DNA from: Paenarthrobacter sp. AR 02
GTDB lineage: Bacteria > Actinomycetota > Actinomycetes > Actinomycetales > Micrococcaceae
DNA: 64,000 nt
Direction of reading: 5' to 3'
Assembly (NCBI RefSeq): GCF_021538675.1
Contig: NZ_JAJUKH010000012.1
Location: forward strand, 62,001 to 126,000
The first letter of the stretch is position 1. Each line of letters begins with the position of its first letter. This document shows, in pieces, positions 49,405 through 58,504 of this stretch. The translations under genes and the position numbers were made by a program. Below the pieces are notes generated by a model. That model saw nothing but the letters and a program-made list of their open reading frames with translations. It was not told where the DNA came from and did no database searches.

Positions 49405-50059
49405 TGCGATCCGGTGGACTACCCGCGGGCTCATTTCGTCCACCTGCCGCCCTACGGTCATTGGACTGGAGAACGTACCCACCGACGGCCCGTTCATTGT
49501 GGCCCCCAATCACCTCTCCTTCCTTGACAGCGTGATCGTTCAGGCGCTGATGCCACGACCGGTCGCGTTCTTTGCCAAAGCTGAATACTTCACCACCAAG
49601 GGCGTCAAGGGCGCTGTGATGAAGTCCTTCTTTGAAGCTGTTGGTTCCATACCCGTAGAGCGGGGCGAGCAGGCGGCCAGCGTCCAGGCGTTGAAGACCC
49701 TGCTGGATATCCTTGAATCGGGCAAGGGCATCGGCATCTACCCCGAGGGCACCAGGTCCCGCGATGGAATCCTCTACCGTGGACGCACCGGCGTGGGCTG
49801 GCTTGCCCTGACTACGGGTGCACCCGTCATCCCCGTGGGGCTGATCGGCACAGAGAAGCTCCAGCCGGCGGATAAGAATGCCGTCCGTCCCCAGCACTTC
49901 ACCATGAAGGTTGGCGAACCGCTCTACTTTGATAAGACGGGCCCGGATCATTCGCTGCCCGCCCGCCGCGAGGTCACGGACAAGATCATGGATGCCATTG
50001 CTCTGCTCAGCGGACAGGAACGCTCCACGAGCTACAACCAGAGCAAATCCGTGGACTAG
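49391..50059 (+). CDS. plsC: 1-acyl-sn-glycerol-3-phosphate acyltransferase
   Basis: 222 residues with the acyltransferase box NHLSFLD near residue 37, an FAKAEYF lipid-binding segment and EGTRSRDG near 118. Makes phosphatidic acid from lysophosphatidate at the membrane. It starts inside the HAD gene, so the pair is coupled. Confidence 0.88.
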   Translation: MAVFDAIRWTTRGLISSTCRPTVIGLENVPTDGPFIVAPNHLSFLDSVIVQALMPRPVAFFAKAEYFTTKGVKGAVMKSFFEAVGSIPVERGEQAASVQALKTLLDILESGKGIGIYPEGTRSRDGILYRGRTGVGWLALTTGAPVIPVGLIGTEKLQPADKNAVRPQHFTMKVGEPLYFDKTGPDHSLPARREVTDKIMDAIALLSGQERSTSYNQSKSVD

Positions 50060-50108
50060 CCACCCGGGCCCTGGCTTGGCCGTGGCATCTGGTGTCGGTC
50101 CGGTTCAC

Positions 50109-50114
50109 TAGACT
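50109..50114 (+). promoter_or_regulatory. Leaderless-type -10 of uvrC
   Basis: TAGACT, 6 nt, GTG 50121. Confidence 0.5.
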
Positions 50115-50120
50115 GGACAT

Positions 50121-52136
50121 GTGGCAGATCCAGCAAGTTACCGACCCCAAACAGGTGAAATTCCCACCACGCCGGGCGTCTACCGTTTCCGCGACCCCCA
50201 CGGCCGGGTCATTTATGTAGGCAAGGCCAAGAACCTCCGTTCGCGGCTGAATTCGTACTTCGCCAACCCGGCAGGTTTGCTCCCCAAGACCCACGCCATG
50301 GTCCATGCTGCCAGCAGCGTTGAATGGACCGTGGTTGGCAGTGAACTCGAGTCGTTGCAACTCGAATACACATGGATCAAGGAATTCAAGCCACGCTTCA
50401 ACGTCGTCTTCCGTGACGACAAGACGTACCCGTACCTTGCTGTGACGATGGGCGAGAAATACCCCCGGGTACAGGTCATGCGGGGCGAGCGGAGAAAAGG
50501 GACCAGGTACTTTGGCCCCTACACAGCCGGTGCCATCCGGGAAACCATGGACACGCTGCTGAGGGTATTCCCTGTCCGCAGCTGCAGTGCCGGTGTGTTC
50601 AAGCGGGCCGAGTCCAGCGGAAGGCCCTGCCTCCTTGGCTACATCGACAAATGTTCTGCGCCATGTGTCGGCAGGGTCACTGCCGATGAGCACCGGGTGC
50701 TCGCAGAGGACTTTTGTTCGTTCATGGGAGGTGAAGCCAAGCGCTTCATCAGCCGGCTCGAGAAAGAGATGGCCTCAGCGGTAGCCGACCTTGATTACGA
50801 GCGCGCGGCGGGGCTCAGGGATGACATCATCGCCCTGCGAAAGGTCTTTGAACGCAATGCCGTAGTGCTTGCCGAGGACACCGACGCCGATGTCTTCGCT
50901 TTGCATGACGACGAGCTGGAGGCCTCGGTACAGGTCTTCCACGTGCGCGGAGGCCGCGTCCGGGGCCAGCGCGGATGGGTGGTGGAGAAGGTCGAGGATG
51001 CCACCACGCCCGAGCTCATCGAACATCTGCTGCAGCAGGTCTATGGCGAGGACAGCGAAGTCCAGGGCCGCATCCCGCGGGAAGTCCTGGTCCCCGAGAA
51101 CCCCAGCAACCACGCTGAACTGACTGAATGGCTGGGAGGCCTTCGTGGTGCCAAGGTGGACATCAGGGTTCCGCAGCGTGGGGACAAGGCTGCGTTGATG
51201 TCCACGGTCCGGGAAAACGCGGAGCAGGCACTCAAGTTGCACAAGACACGGCGTGCCGGCGATATGACCGTCCGGTCCTTGGCCCTCCAGGAACTCCAGG
51301 AAGCCTTGGACATTCCTGTGCCGTTGCTTAGGATCGAGTGCTTCGACATCTCGCATGTGCAAGGGACCAACGTGGTGGCGTCCATGGTGGTCGTGGAGGA
51401 TGGCCTTCCCAAGAAAGCCGACTACCGCAAGTTTTCCATCACCGGTGCCGCCGCGGCGGACGACACCGCAGCCATGCATGACGTCCTGACGCGCAGGTTC
51501 CGGCATTACCTGGCGGACAAGGTGGCACAGGTCCCTGTGGTCTCCGGCGAAATCAGCAACCCCGCCCGGCCCGGAAGTGCCCGCGCAGGTGAGGCACCGC
51601 CGTCGGACCCCACCATGCCGGCACCGAAAGCCAAGTTCGCCTACCCACCCAACCTGGTGGTGGTGGACGGCGGGCAACCACAGGTCAACGCGGCATCGCG
51701 CGCCCTGGCGGAACTGGGAGTCGACGACGTCTACGTCGTAGGACTGGCCAAGCGGCTTGAGGAAGTCTGGCTGCCCGACAGCGACTTCCCGGTCATCCTG
51801 CCCCGAACCTCCCAGGGCCTGTACCTTCTCCAACGGATCCGGGACGAAGCCCACCGCTTTGCCATTACCTTCCACCGGCAAAAGCGTGGCAAGGCCATGA
51901 CGGTTTCGGCGCTGGACGGGGTTCCTGGCCTCGGTGAAGCGAAACGCAAGGCGCTGGTGGCACACTTCGGCTCGCTGAAGAAAATCCGGGCCGCGTCCGT
52001 CGAGGAGCTCACCTCCGCCAAGGGCATCGGCCCGGCACTGGCAGCCGCTGTTGTCCAGCACCTGGGCTCCACTGCGGACTCCGAGGAGGCAACTCCGGCG
52101 ATCAACATGACCACCGGCGAAATCCTTGAATCTTAG
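50121..52136 (+). CDS. uvrC: Excinuclease ABC subunit C
   Basis: 671 residues. GIY-YIG nuclease (GVYRFRDPHGRVIYVGKAKN near residue 19) for the 3' incision, UVR motif near 215, RNase-H-like 5' nuclease domain (IECFDISHVQGTNVVASMVV and VVVDGGQPQ) and a C-terminal double HhH. An Ala/Pro-rich insert (GSARAGEAPPSDPTMPAPKA) splits the nuclease domain, common in Actinobacteria. Confidence 0.97.
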   Translation: MADPASYRPQTGEIPTTPGVYRFRDPHGRVIYVGKAKNLRSRLNSYFANPAGLLPKTHAMVHAASSVEWTVVGSELESLQLEYTWIKEFKPRFNVVFRDDKTYPYLAVTMGEKYPRVQVMRGERRKGTRYFGPYTAGAIRETMDTLLRVFPVRSCSAGVFKRAESSGRPCLLGYIDKCSAPCVGRVTADEHRVLAEDFCSFMGGEAKRFISRLEKEMASAVADLDYERAAGLRDDIIALRKVFERNAVVLAEDTDADVFALHDDELEASVQVFHVRGGRVRGQRGWVVEKVEDATTPELIEHLLQQVYGEDSEVQGRIPREVLVPENPSNHAELTEWLGGLRGAKVDIRVPQRGDKAALMSTVRENAEQALKLHKTRRAGDMTVRSLALQELQEALDIPVPLLRIECFDISHVQGTNVVASMVVVEDGLPKKADYRKFSITGAAAADDTAAMHDVLTRRFRHYLADKVAQVPVVSGEISNPARPGSARAGEAPPSDPTMPAPKAKFAYPPNLVVVDGGQPQVNAASRALAELGVDDVYVVGLAKRLEEVWLPDSDFPVILPRTSQGLYLLQRIRDEAHRFAITFHRQKRGKAMTVSALDGVPGLGEAKRKALVAHFGSLKKIRAASVEELTSAKGIGPALAAAVVQHLGSTADSEEATPAINMTTGEILES

Positions 52137-52189
52137 CTAGGGTAAGAAGTTGCGGCAACGACCATTCCGAACTGAACGGGGAACACTTG

Positions 52190-53110
52190 ATGGATGAGGC
52201 AACAGGGTCCGGCACGGAGCAGGACGGCCTCACGCCGGTCAAACCACCGGAGGCGGAACTGCTGGTAGTGACTGGCATGTCAGGGGCAGGGCGCAGCACG
52301 GCCTCGGACGCCTTGGAAGACCACGGCTGGTACGTCGTGGACAACCTGCCCCCGCAAATGCTGGGTACGTTGGCTGAAATTGTTTCGCACGCCCCCAAAT
52401 CGATACCCAAACTGGCCGTTGTGGTCGATGTCCGCAGCAAGGACCTCTTTACTGACATCCAAACGGCACTGGGAGCCTTGAGCGCCACGGGCATCACCTT
52501 CCGCGTGCTTTTCCTGGATGCCAGTGACGAAGTATTGGTCCGCCGGTTCGAGCAAGGCCGCAGGCCCCACCCGCTTCAGGGCGGCGGCAGGATCCTCGAT
52601 GGCATCGGCATCGAGCGCGAGGTCCTGCGGGAACTGCGCGAACATGCTGACGTCGTCCTGGACACCACGGAGTACAACGTCCACGGGCTTGCCACGGCCA
52701 TCACCGAACTGTTCAGCGACACCGGACCTGTCACCCTGCGTCTGAACGTCATGAGCTTCGGCTTCAAGTACGGGCTTCCCGTGGACGCCAACTTCGTTGC
52801 CGACGCACGCTTCATTCCCAACCCGCACTGGGTTCCGCAACTCCGGCCGCACACCGGCTTGGATGAGGACGTCAGCAACTATGTCCTCGCGGCCGATGGC
52901 GTCCACGAATTCGTGGACCGCTACGTCAGCGCCCTCGAACCGGTACTGGACGGCTACCGGCAGGAGAACAAGCATTACGCCACCCTGGCCGTTGGCTGCA
53001 CTGGAGGCAAACACCGCTCGGTGGCCGTCGCCGTCGAGCTGTCCAAGCGCCTGGCGCAGTATCCACGCGTCACGGTCACCACCACCCACCGCGACCTGGG
53101 GCGCGAGTAG
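52190..53110 (+). CDS. rapZ: RapZ (RNase adapter / NTP-binding protein)
   Basis: 306 residues with an N-terminal P-loop VTGMSGAGRSTASDAL, Arg replacing the usual Lys as in other Actinobacteria, and a C-terminal domain with GCTGGKHRSVA near 267. In Escherichia coli RapZ controls glucosamine-6-phosphate synthase mRNA turnover; in Actinobacteria its role is less clear. ATG 52190 is preferred to TTG 52187. Its stop overlaps the next start by 1 nt. Confidence 0.93.
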   Translation: MDEATGSGTEQDGLTPVKPPEAELLVVTGMSGAGRSTASDALEDHGWYVVDNLPPQMLGTLAEIVSHAPKSIPKLAVVVDVRSKDLFTDIQTALGALSATGITFRVLFLDASDEVLVRRFEQGRRPHPLQGGGRILDGIGIEREVLRELREHADVVLDTTEYNVHGLATAITELFSDTGPVTLRLNVMSFGFKYGLPVDANFVADARFIPNPHWVPQLRPHTGLDEDVSNYVLAADGVHEFVDRYVSALEPVLDGYRQENKHYATLAVGCTGGKHRSVAVAVELSKRLAQYPRVTVTTTHRDLGRE

Positions 53111-54126
53111 TGGGGGTCCTGACCGGCCCGTTGCCGCTCATTCCTCCAAAGGGTGTCCCCGGCAGCCAACAGAAGAAAAGCCCGTCGGTGGTCGCCTTGG
53201 GAGGCGGCCACGGGCTGGCAGCGTCATTGTCGGCGCTGCGGCTGCTGACGTCCGAGCTGACGGCAATCGTGACGGTAGCCGACGACGGCGGCTCTTCCGG
53301 GCGTCTCCGTGACGAGTACGGCGTCCTCCCGCCCGGGGACCTGCGGATGGCCTTGAGTGCGCTCTGCGACGATACCGACTGGGGACGCACCTGGCGGGAC
53401 GTCATGCAGCATCGTTTTGACGCCGGCTCGGCCAAGGGCGGGTCGCTGGACAACCATGCCATGGGCAACCTCCTCATCGTCACCCTGTGGGAGTTGCTCG
53501 GGGACACGGTCGCCGGACTGAAATGGGCAGGAGCGCTGCTCGGTGCCCGCGGGCAGGTACTGCCCATGTCGAGTGTTCCCCTCACCATTGAGGGTCGGGC
53601 CAGGGTGGAGCTTCCAGACGGCGGCTACGAACTGCAGACCGTTCGTGGCCAGGCGAAGTGCGCAGTAGCCGGGAAGCTGGAAGACGTCACCCTCCTTCCC
53701 GAAGCCGCTCCGGCCTGCACGGAGGCGCTCACCGCCATCGAACTCGCCGACTGGGTGATCCTCGGGCCCGGCTCCTGGTACACCTCGGTGCTCCCGCACC
53801 TGTTGCTCCCTGAGCTCCGCCAGGCGCTGGGGGACACTGCGGCCAAGCGCTGCCTGACCATGAATCTGGACGTCGAGACCAAGGAAACCTCGGGTATGAC
53901 GGCAGCGGACCATTTGGATGTCCTGCGCCGATACGCACCGGAGTTCAGCGTGGATGTGGTTCTCGCCGACCCCGCCGCAATCCAGGACCTGAAGGCCTTC
54001 GAGAAGGCTGCCGGGATGCTCGGTGCGGAAGTGGTGTTGGGTAGAGTAGGGGCGTCGAGGCGGCGCCCCGTCCATGATCCATTGCTGCTGGCAGCGGCCT
54101 ACCACGATATTTTCGGGAACAGTTAG
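53110..54126 (+). CDS. YvcK/CofD-like gluconeogenesis factor
   Basis: 338 residues: VVALGGGHGLAASLSALR near residue 25 and VADDGGSSGRLRDEYGVLPP near 57 (UPF0052 family). Bacillus and mycobacterial homologues bind UDP-GlcNAc and are needed for growth on gluconeogenic substrates and for wall integrity. Stop of rapZ and GTG start share a G. Confidence 0.93.
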   Translation: MGVLTGPLPLIPPKGVPGSQQKKSPSVVALGGGHGLAASLSALRLLTSELTAIVTVADDGGSSGRLRDEYGVLPPGDLRMALSALCDDTDWGRTWRDVMQHRFDAGSAKGGSLDNHAMGNLLIVTLWELLGDTVAGLKWAGALLGARGQVLPMSSVPLTIEGRARVELPDGGYELQTVRGQAKCAVAGKLEDVTLLPEAAPACTEALTAIELADWVILGPGSWYTSVLPHLLLPELRQALGDTAAKRCLTMNLDVETKETSGMTAADHLDVLRRYAPEFSVDVVLADPAAIQDLKAFEKAAGMLGAEVVLGRVGASRRRPVHDPLLLAAAYHDIFGNS

Positions 54127-54135
54127 GAACACACG

Positions 54136-55116
54136 ATGGCACTTACTGCGTCGGTCAAGGACGAACTGTCCCGGCTGGACATCAAGAAATCTTCGGTCCG
54201 CAAGGCCGAGGTTTCGGCAATGCTGCGCTTTGCGGGCGGCTTGCACATCATCTCCGGGCGCATCGTCATTGAGGCGGAGGTGGACCTCGCCTCCACGGCG
54301 CGGCGCCTGCGCGCTGCGATTGCCGAGGTTTACGGCCACCAAAGTGAAATCATCGTTGTTTCCGGGGGCGGCCTGCGCCGCGGGAGCCGCTACGTTGTCC
54401 GGGTAGTCCGGGACGGCGAGGCACTGGCCCGCCAGACGGGCCTGCTGGATGGGCGTGGCCGCCCGGTCCGGGGGCTCCCATCGGTTGTCGTCAACGGTTC
54501 AGCAGCTGACGCCGAGGCTGTCTGGCGTGGCGCTTTCCTCGCGCACGGGTCCCTTACGGAGCCGGGACGTTCGTCATCCCTTGAAGTTACTTGCCCCGGG
54601 CCGGAGTCGGCCCTTGCCCTGGTGGGTGCGGCCCGGCGCCTGGGAATCCAGGCCAAGGCCCGCGAAGTGCGCGGCGTGGACCGCGTTGTCATCCGTGATG
54701 GTGACACCATCGCCACCCTCCTGACCCGTATGGGGGCCCACGATGCCCTGATGGTCTGGGAGGAACGTCGGATGCGCAAGGAAGTCAGGGCCACGGCCAA
54801 CAGGCTTGCCAACTTTGATGACGCCAACCTGCGCCGCTCGGCCCAGGCTGCCGTTGCGGCCGGCGCAAGGGTGGACCGTGCCCTGGAGATCCTTGGCGAC
54901 GACGTTCCGGACCACCTGAAGTACGCGGGGGAGCTCCGCGTTGCCCATAAGCAGGCAAGCCTGGACGAACTGGGCCGGCTCGCTGATCCGCCCATGACCA
55001 AGGACGCCATCGCGGGTCGTATCCGCCGCCTGTTGGCCATGGCTGACAAGCGCGCCCTGGACCTGGGTATCCCGGGCACCGAGGCAAATGTGACTCCCGA
55101 AATGATGGACGAGTAG
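54136..55116 (+). CDS. whiA: WhiA DNA-binding regulator
   Basis: 326 residues: N-terminal LAGLIDADG-like domain (KSSVRKAEVSAMLRFAGGLH) and a C-terminal helix-turn-helix (LDELGRLADPPMTKDAIAGRIRRLLAMAD). WhiA controls sporulation and septation in Streptomyces and is conserved in non-sporulating Actinobacteria. Last gene of uvrC-rapZ-yvcK-whiA. Confidence 0.95.
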   Translation: MALTASVKDELSRLDIKKSSVRKAEVSAMLRFAGGLHIISGRIVIEAEVDLASTARRLRAAIAEVYGHQSEIIVVSGGGLRRGSRYVVRVVRDGEALARQTGLLDGRGRPVRGLPSVVVNGSAADAEAVWRGAFLAHGSLTEPGRSSSLEVTCPGPESALALVGAARRLGIQAKAREVRGVDRVVIRDGDTIATLLTRMGAHDALMVWEERRMRKEVRATANRLANFDDANLRRSAQAAVAAGARVDRALEILGDDVPDHLKYAGELRVAHKQASLDELGRLADPPMTKDAIAGRIRRLLAMADKRALDLGIPGTEANVTPEMMDE

Positions 55117-55126
55117 GCCACACCCA

Positions 55127-55132
55127 TAGAAT
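55127..55132 (+). promoter_or_regulatory. Candidate -10 of the sodA transcript
   Basis: TAGAAT shortly after whiA; start point expected near 55139, giving sodA a leader of about 150 nt. Confidence 0.4.
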
Positions 55133-55155
55133 CGAAAAAGTGCGGAGGAAATACT

Positions 55156-55239
55156 GTGAGGGCCCGGCGGGTTGTTCCCGGTGGACGCAGGAGCAGGCTT
55201 CTTCGCCAAGGATTTCCGGCCGGTCCGCTGGCCGGATGA
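55156..55239 (+). CDS. 27-codon Arg-rich upstream frame in the sodA leader
   Basis: GGAGGAA at 55144-55150 and GTG 55156 open a frame VRARRVVPGGRRSRLLRQGF..., ending TGA 55237-55239. Seven of 27 residues are Arg. The ribosome site is better than that of many real genes. Product function unknown; a leader-peptide role is possible. Confidence 0.4.
   Translation: MRARRVVPGGRRSRLLRQGFPAGPLAG
55216..55235 (+). repeat. Hairpin in the sodA leader
   Basis: CCGGCC, 8-nt loop, GGCCGG, ending 1 nt before the stop codon of the short upstream frame. Confidence 0.45.
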
Positions 55240-55288
55240 AATAACGAGTTACCAACCCGGACGTCAGTCCATTACATTGGAGGATTTC

Positions 55289-55912
55289 GTGACAGAGTAC
55301 GTTCTGCCCGAGCTCGGCTACGACTACGCAGCACTCGAGCCGCACATTTCGGCAAAGATCATGGAGCTGCACCACAGCAAGCACCATGCGGCCTACGTCG
55401 CAGGCGCGAACAACGCGCTCTCCCAGCTCGCAGAAGCACGCGACAAGGGCGACTTCGCCAACATCAACCGCCTCTCCAAGGACCTCGCGTTCCACACCGG
55501 TGGCCACATCAACCACTCCGTATTCTGGAACAACATCTCCCCGGACGGCGGCGACAAGCCCGAAGGTGAACTGGCAGCAGCCATCGACGACGCTTTCGGT
55601 TCCTTCGATGCCTTCCGCGCACAGTTCAGCGCTGCTGCTCTGGCCCTGCAGGGTTCGGGCTGGGCATTCCTTGCCTACGAGCCCATCGGCGGAAACCTGG
55701 TCATCGAGCAGCTTTACGATCAGCAGGGCAACGTTGCGCTCGGCACCACCCCGCTGCTGATGCTGGACATGTGGGAGCACGCCTTCTACCTGGACTACGT
55801 CAACGTCAAGGCTGACTACGTCAAGGCTTTCTGGAACATCGCAAACTGGGCAGACGTCGCCAAGCGCTTCGAAGCCGCACGCACCAACGCCACGGGCCTC
55901 ATCGTCCTCTAG
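55289..55912 (+). CDS. sodA: Superoxide dismutase (Fe/Mn)
   Basis: 207 residues with all four metal ligands in context: HHSKHH near residue 27, GGHINHSVFW near 75, DMWEHAFYLDY near 160. Disproportionates superoxide. The GGNLVIEQLYDQQGN region near 142 fits the manganese type. GTG 55289 follows GGAGG. Confidence 0.95.
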   Translation: MTEYVLPELGYDYAALEPHISAKIMELHHSKHHAAYVAGANNALSQLAEARDKGDFANINRLSKDLAFHTGGHINHSVFWNNISPDGGDKPEGELAAAIDDAFGSFDAFRAQFSAAALALQGSGWAFLAYEPIGGNLVIEQLYDQQGNVALGTTPLLMLDMWEHAFYLDYVNVKADYVKAFWNIANWADVAKRFEAARTNATGLIVL

Positions 55913-55980
55913 TGGTGAGCAAGGGTTCACGCAGATGTAACAAAAGTCACTTTTAGCGTGAATTCCGGCTAAATGCTGAA

Positions 55981-56012
55981 AAGCCTGCCTCCGCAGTTGC
56001 GGGGGCAGGCTT
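55981..56012 (+). terminator. sodA terminator hairpin
   Basis: 14-bp stem with one G-U pair, left arm AAGCCTGCCTCCGC, AGTT loop, followed by a weak T-rich TTAGTT. The rest of the 270-nt spacer to gap (55913-56182) shows only a probable promoter region that I cannot resolve. Confidence 0.75.
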
Positions 56013-56182
56013 AGTTAAACGTAAGATGGATCACGGAAGGCGGTTAGCCTTCAGCAACGTGGCTGGTCGCCCTCCGATCTGATAATCACCTCTGCCCAAC
56101 GGCGTGCGGGGTCTGTTAGTTGGAAATATCTGATCCGACTCACTAGGCGTGCTTGCAAGAGCACCAAGGAGATTGACACATA

Positions 56183-57193
56183 GTGACCACCCGTATTGGT
56201 ATCAACGGCTTCGGCCGCATCGGCCGTAACTACTTCCGCGCAGCACTGGCCCAGGGCGCAGACCTTGAGATCGTCGCAGTCAACGACCTCACCAGCCCCG
56301 AGACCCTCGCCCACCTCCTGAAGTACGACTCCGTCGGTGGACGCCTCGCCCAGACCGTGGAAGTTGTCGATGGAAGCCTGGTTGTCGACGGTAAGTCGAT
56401 CAAGGTCCTGGCAGAGCGCGATCCCGCGAACCTTCCGTGGGGCGAGCTGGGCGTGGACATCGTTATCGAGTCCACCGGTTTCTTCACCAAGGCCGCCGCA
56501 GCGCAGAAGCACATCGACGCCGGAGCCAAGAAGGTCCTCATCTCGGCACCTGCCAGCGACGAAGACATCACGATCGTGATGGGCGTGAACCACGAACTCT
56601 ACGACCCTGCAGCGCACAACATCATCTCCAACGCATCCTGCACCACCAACTGCCTCGGCCCGCTGGCCAAGGTCGTCAACGACGCCTTCGGCATCGAGCG
56701 TGGCCTCATGACCACGGTCCACGCCTACACGGCCGACCAGAACCTGCAGGACGGCCCGCACGGCGATCTCCGCCGTGCCCGTGCAGCAGCCATCAACATG
56801 GTTCCCACCTCCACCGGTGCGGCCAAGGCAATCGGCCTCGTCCTGCCCGAACTCAAGGGCAAGCTCGACGGCTACGCCATTCGCGTTCCCGTCCCCACCG
56901 GTTCCGCAACGGACCTCACGGTGACGGTTTCCCGCGAAGTCACGGTCGAGGAAGTCAACGCCGCAGTGAAGGCCGCAGCAGAGTCCGAACAGTGGGCTGG
57001 CATCCTCTCCTACACGGACGCTCCGATCGTGTCCTCGGACATCGTTGGCGACCCGGCGTCGTCCATCTTCGACTCCGGCCTCACCAAAGTCATCGGCAAC
57101 CAGGTCAAGGTTGTTTCCTGGTATGACAACGAGTGGGGTTACTCCAACCGCCTCGTCGACCTCACGGAGCTCGTCGCATCCAAGCTGGGCTAG
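56183..57193 (+). CDS. gap: Glyceraldehyde-3-phosphate dehydrogenase
   Basis: 336 residues: NAD-binding INGFGRIGRNYFRAA at the N-terminus, catalytic SNASCTTNCLGPLAKV near 152, and WYDNEWGYSNRLVDL near 313. NAD-specific by the acidic residue at the end of the second strand region. First gene of gap-pgk-tpiA-secG; AAGGAG precedes GTG 56183. Confidence 0.97.
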   Translation: MTTRIGINGFGRIGRNYFRAALAQGADLEIVAVNDLTSPETLAHLLKYDSVGGRLAQTVEVVDGSLVVDGKSIKVLAERDPANLPWGELGVDIVIESTGFFTKAAAAQKHIDAGAKKVLISAPASDEDITIVMGVNHELYDPAAHNIISNASCTTNCLGPLAKVVNDAFGIERGLMTTVHAYTADQNLQDGPHGDLRRARAAAINMVPTSTGAAKAIGLVLPELKGKLDGYAIRVPVPTGSATDLTVTVSREVTVEEVNAAVKAAAESEQWAGILSYTDAPIVSSDIVGDPASSIFDSGLTKVIGNQVKVVSWYDNEWGYSNRLVDLTELVASKLG

Positions 57194-57202
57194 GGTAGAC
57201 AC

Positions 57203-58429
57203 ATGACATCTCACACCCTCAACGAACTCATCGCTGAAGGTGTCCGCGGGCGGTACATTCTGGTCAGAAGTGACCTGAATGTGCCGCTCGACGGCTCTAC
57301 AGTGACCGACGACGGCCGCATCAAAGCGTCCCTGCCGGTCATCAAGAAGCTCTCGGACGCCGGTGCCCGTGTGCTCGTAACCGCCCACCTCGGCCGCCCC
57401 AAGGGTGCCCCCGAGGAAAAGTACTCCCTGAAGCCGGCAGTGGACCGCCTGGCTGAACTCGCGGACTTCTCCGTGCAGCTCGCCAAGGATACCGTTGGCG
57501 CCTCCGCCAAGGAGCTTGCCAGTGGCTTGCAGGACGGGAACGTGCTGGTCCTCGAAAACGTTCGCTTTGACGCCCGGGAAACCAGCAAGGACGATGCCGA
57601 GCGCGGCGCGTTCGCTGACGAACTCGTTGCACTGACAGGTGGCAACGGTGCGTTCGTGGACGATGCTTTCGGTGCGGTACACCGCAAGCACGCCAGCGTT
57701 TACGACGTCGCCACGCGGCTGCCCTCTTACCTGGGCGACCTCGTCCACACCGAGGTTGAAGTTCTTCGGAAACTGACCAGCGACACGCAGCGCCCTTACG
57801 TCGTGGTCCTCGGCGGTTCCAAGGTCTCCGACAAGTTGGCTGTCATCGACAACCTGCTGGGCAAGGCTGACACCATTCTGGTTGGCGGCGGCATGCTGTT
57901 CACCTTCCTGGCTGCTGCCGGGCACAAGGTTGGAGCAAGCCTCCTGGAGGAAGACCAGATCCCTGTCGTCCAGGACTACCTCAACCGTGCCGCCGACGCC
58001 GGAACGTCGTTTGTCATTCCAACTGACGTGGTGGTAGCCAGCCGCTTCGCAGCGGATGCCGACCACGAGGTTGTCAGGGCCGATGCCATTGAAGAAAGCT
58101 CTTTCGGAGCTTCCGGCATCGGCCTGGACATCGGACCCGAAACGGCCTCGGCTTTCGCAGCACAAATCGAGGGAGCCAAGACCGTCTTCTGGAACGGCCC
58201 CATGGGCGTCTTCGAATTTGAGGCCTTCTCTGCCGGCACCCGTGCCATCGCGCAGGCGCTCACCGACACTGTGGCCTTCACAGTGGTGGGCGGCGGCGAC
58301 TCAGCGGCCGCGGTTCGCACCCTCGGCTTTGACGATTCGCAGTTCGGCCACATCTCTACCGGTGGCGGCGCCAGCCTGGAATACCTTGAAGGCAAGGAAC
58401 TTCCGGGGCTCAGCGTCCTGGACCGCTAA
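57203..58429 (+). CDS. pgk: Phosphoglycerate kinase
   Basis: 408 residues: RSDLNVPLDG near residue 22, HLGRPKG near 60, nucleotide loop GGGMLFTFLAAAGHKVG and a C-terminal GGGDSAAAV. Produces ATP from 1,3-bisphosphoglycerate. Starts 9 nt after gap. Confidence 0.97.
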   Translation: MTSHTLNELIAEGVRGRYILVRSDLNVPLDGSTVTDDGRIKASLPVIKKLSDAGARVLVTAHLGRPKGAPEEKYSLKPAVDRLAELADFSVQLAKDTVGASAKELASGLQDGNVLVLENVRFDARETSKDDAERGAFADELVALTGGNGAFVDDAFGAVHRKHASVYDVATRLPSYLGDLVHTEVEVLRKLTSDTQRPYVVVLGGSKVSDKLAVIDNLLGKADTILVGGGMLFTFLAAAGHKVGASLLEEDQIPVVQDYLNRAADAGTSFVIPTDVVVASRFAADADHEVVRADAIEESSFGASGIGLDIGPETASAFAAQIEGAKTVFWNGPMGVFEFEAFSAGTRAIAQALTDTVAFTVVGGGDSAAAVRTLGFDDSQFGHISTGGGASLEYLEGKELPGLSVLDR

Positions 58430-58438
58430 GCACCAAAC

Positions 58439-58472
58439 CGGCCGGCAGGACGCCTATGCGTCCTGCCGGCCG
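58439..58472 (+). repeat. 15-bp perfect hairpin between pgk and tpiA
   Basis: Left arm CGGCCGGCAGGACGC, CTAT loop, exact complement on the right. No U-tract follows and tpiA starts 32 nt later, so it is more likely an mRNA stability or attenuation element than a full terminator. Confidence 0.7.
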
Positions 58473-58504
58473 TTCCACATCACAACGTAATCTTTGGAGT
58501 TCAT

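Noticed and set aside
56051..58165. 704-codon minus-strand frame across gap and pgk
   Set aside because: Antisense to two highly conserved glycolytic genes, no recognisable protein features.
58439..58472. pgk-tpiA hairpin as an intrinsic terminator
   Set aside because: No U-tract, and the next gene of the same operon begins 32 nt later.
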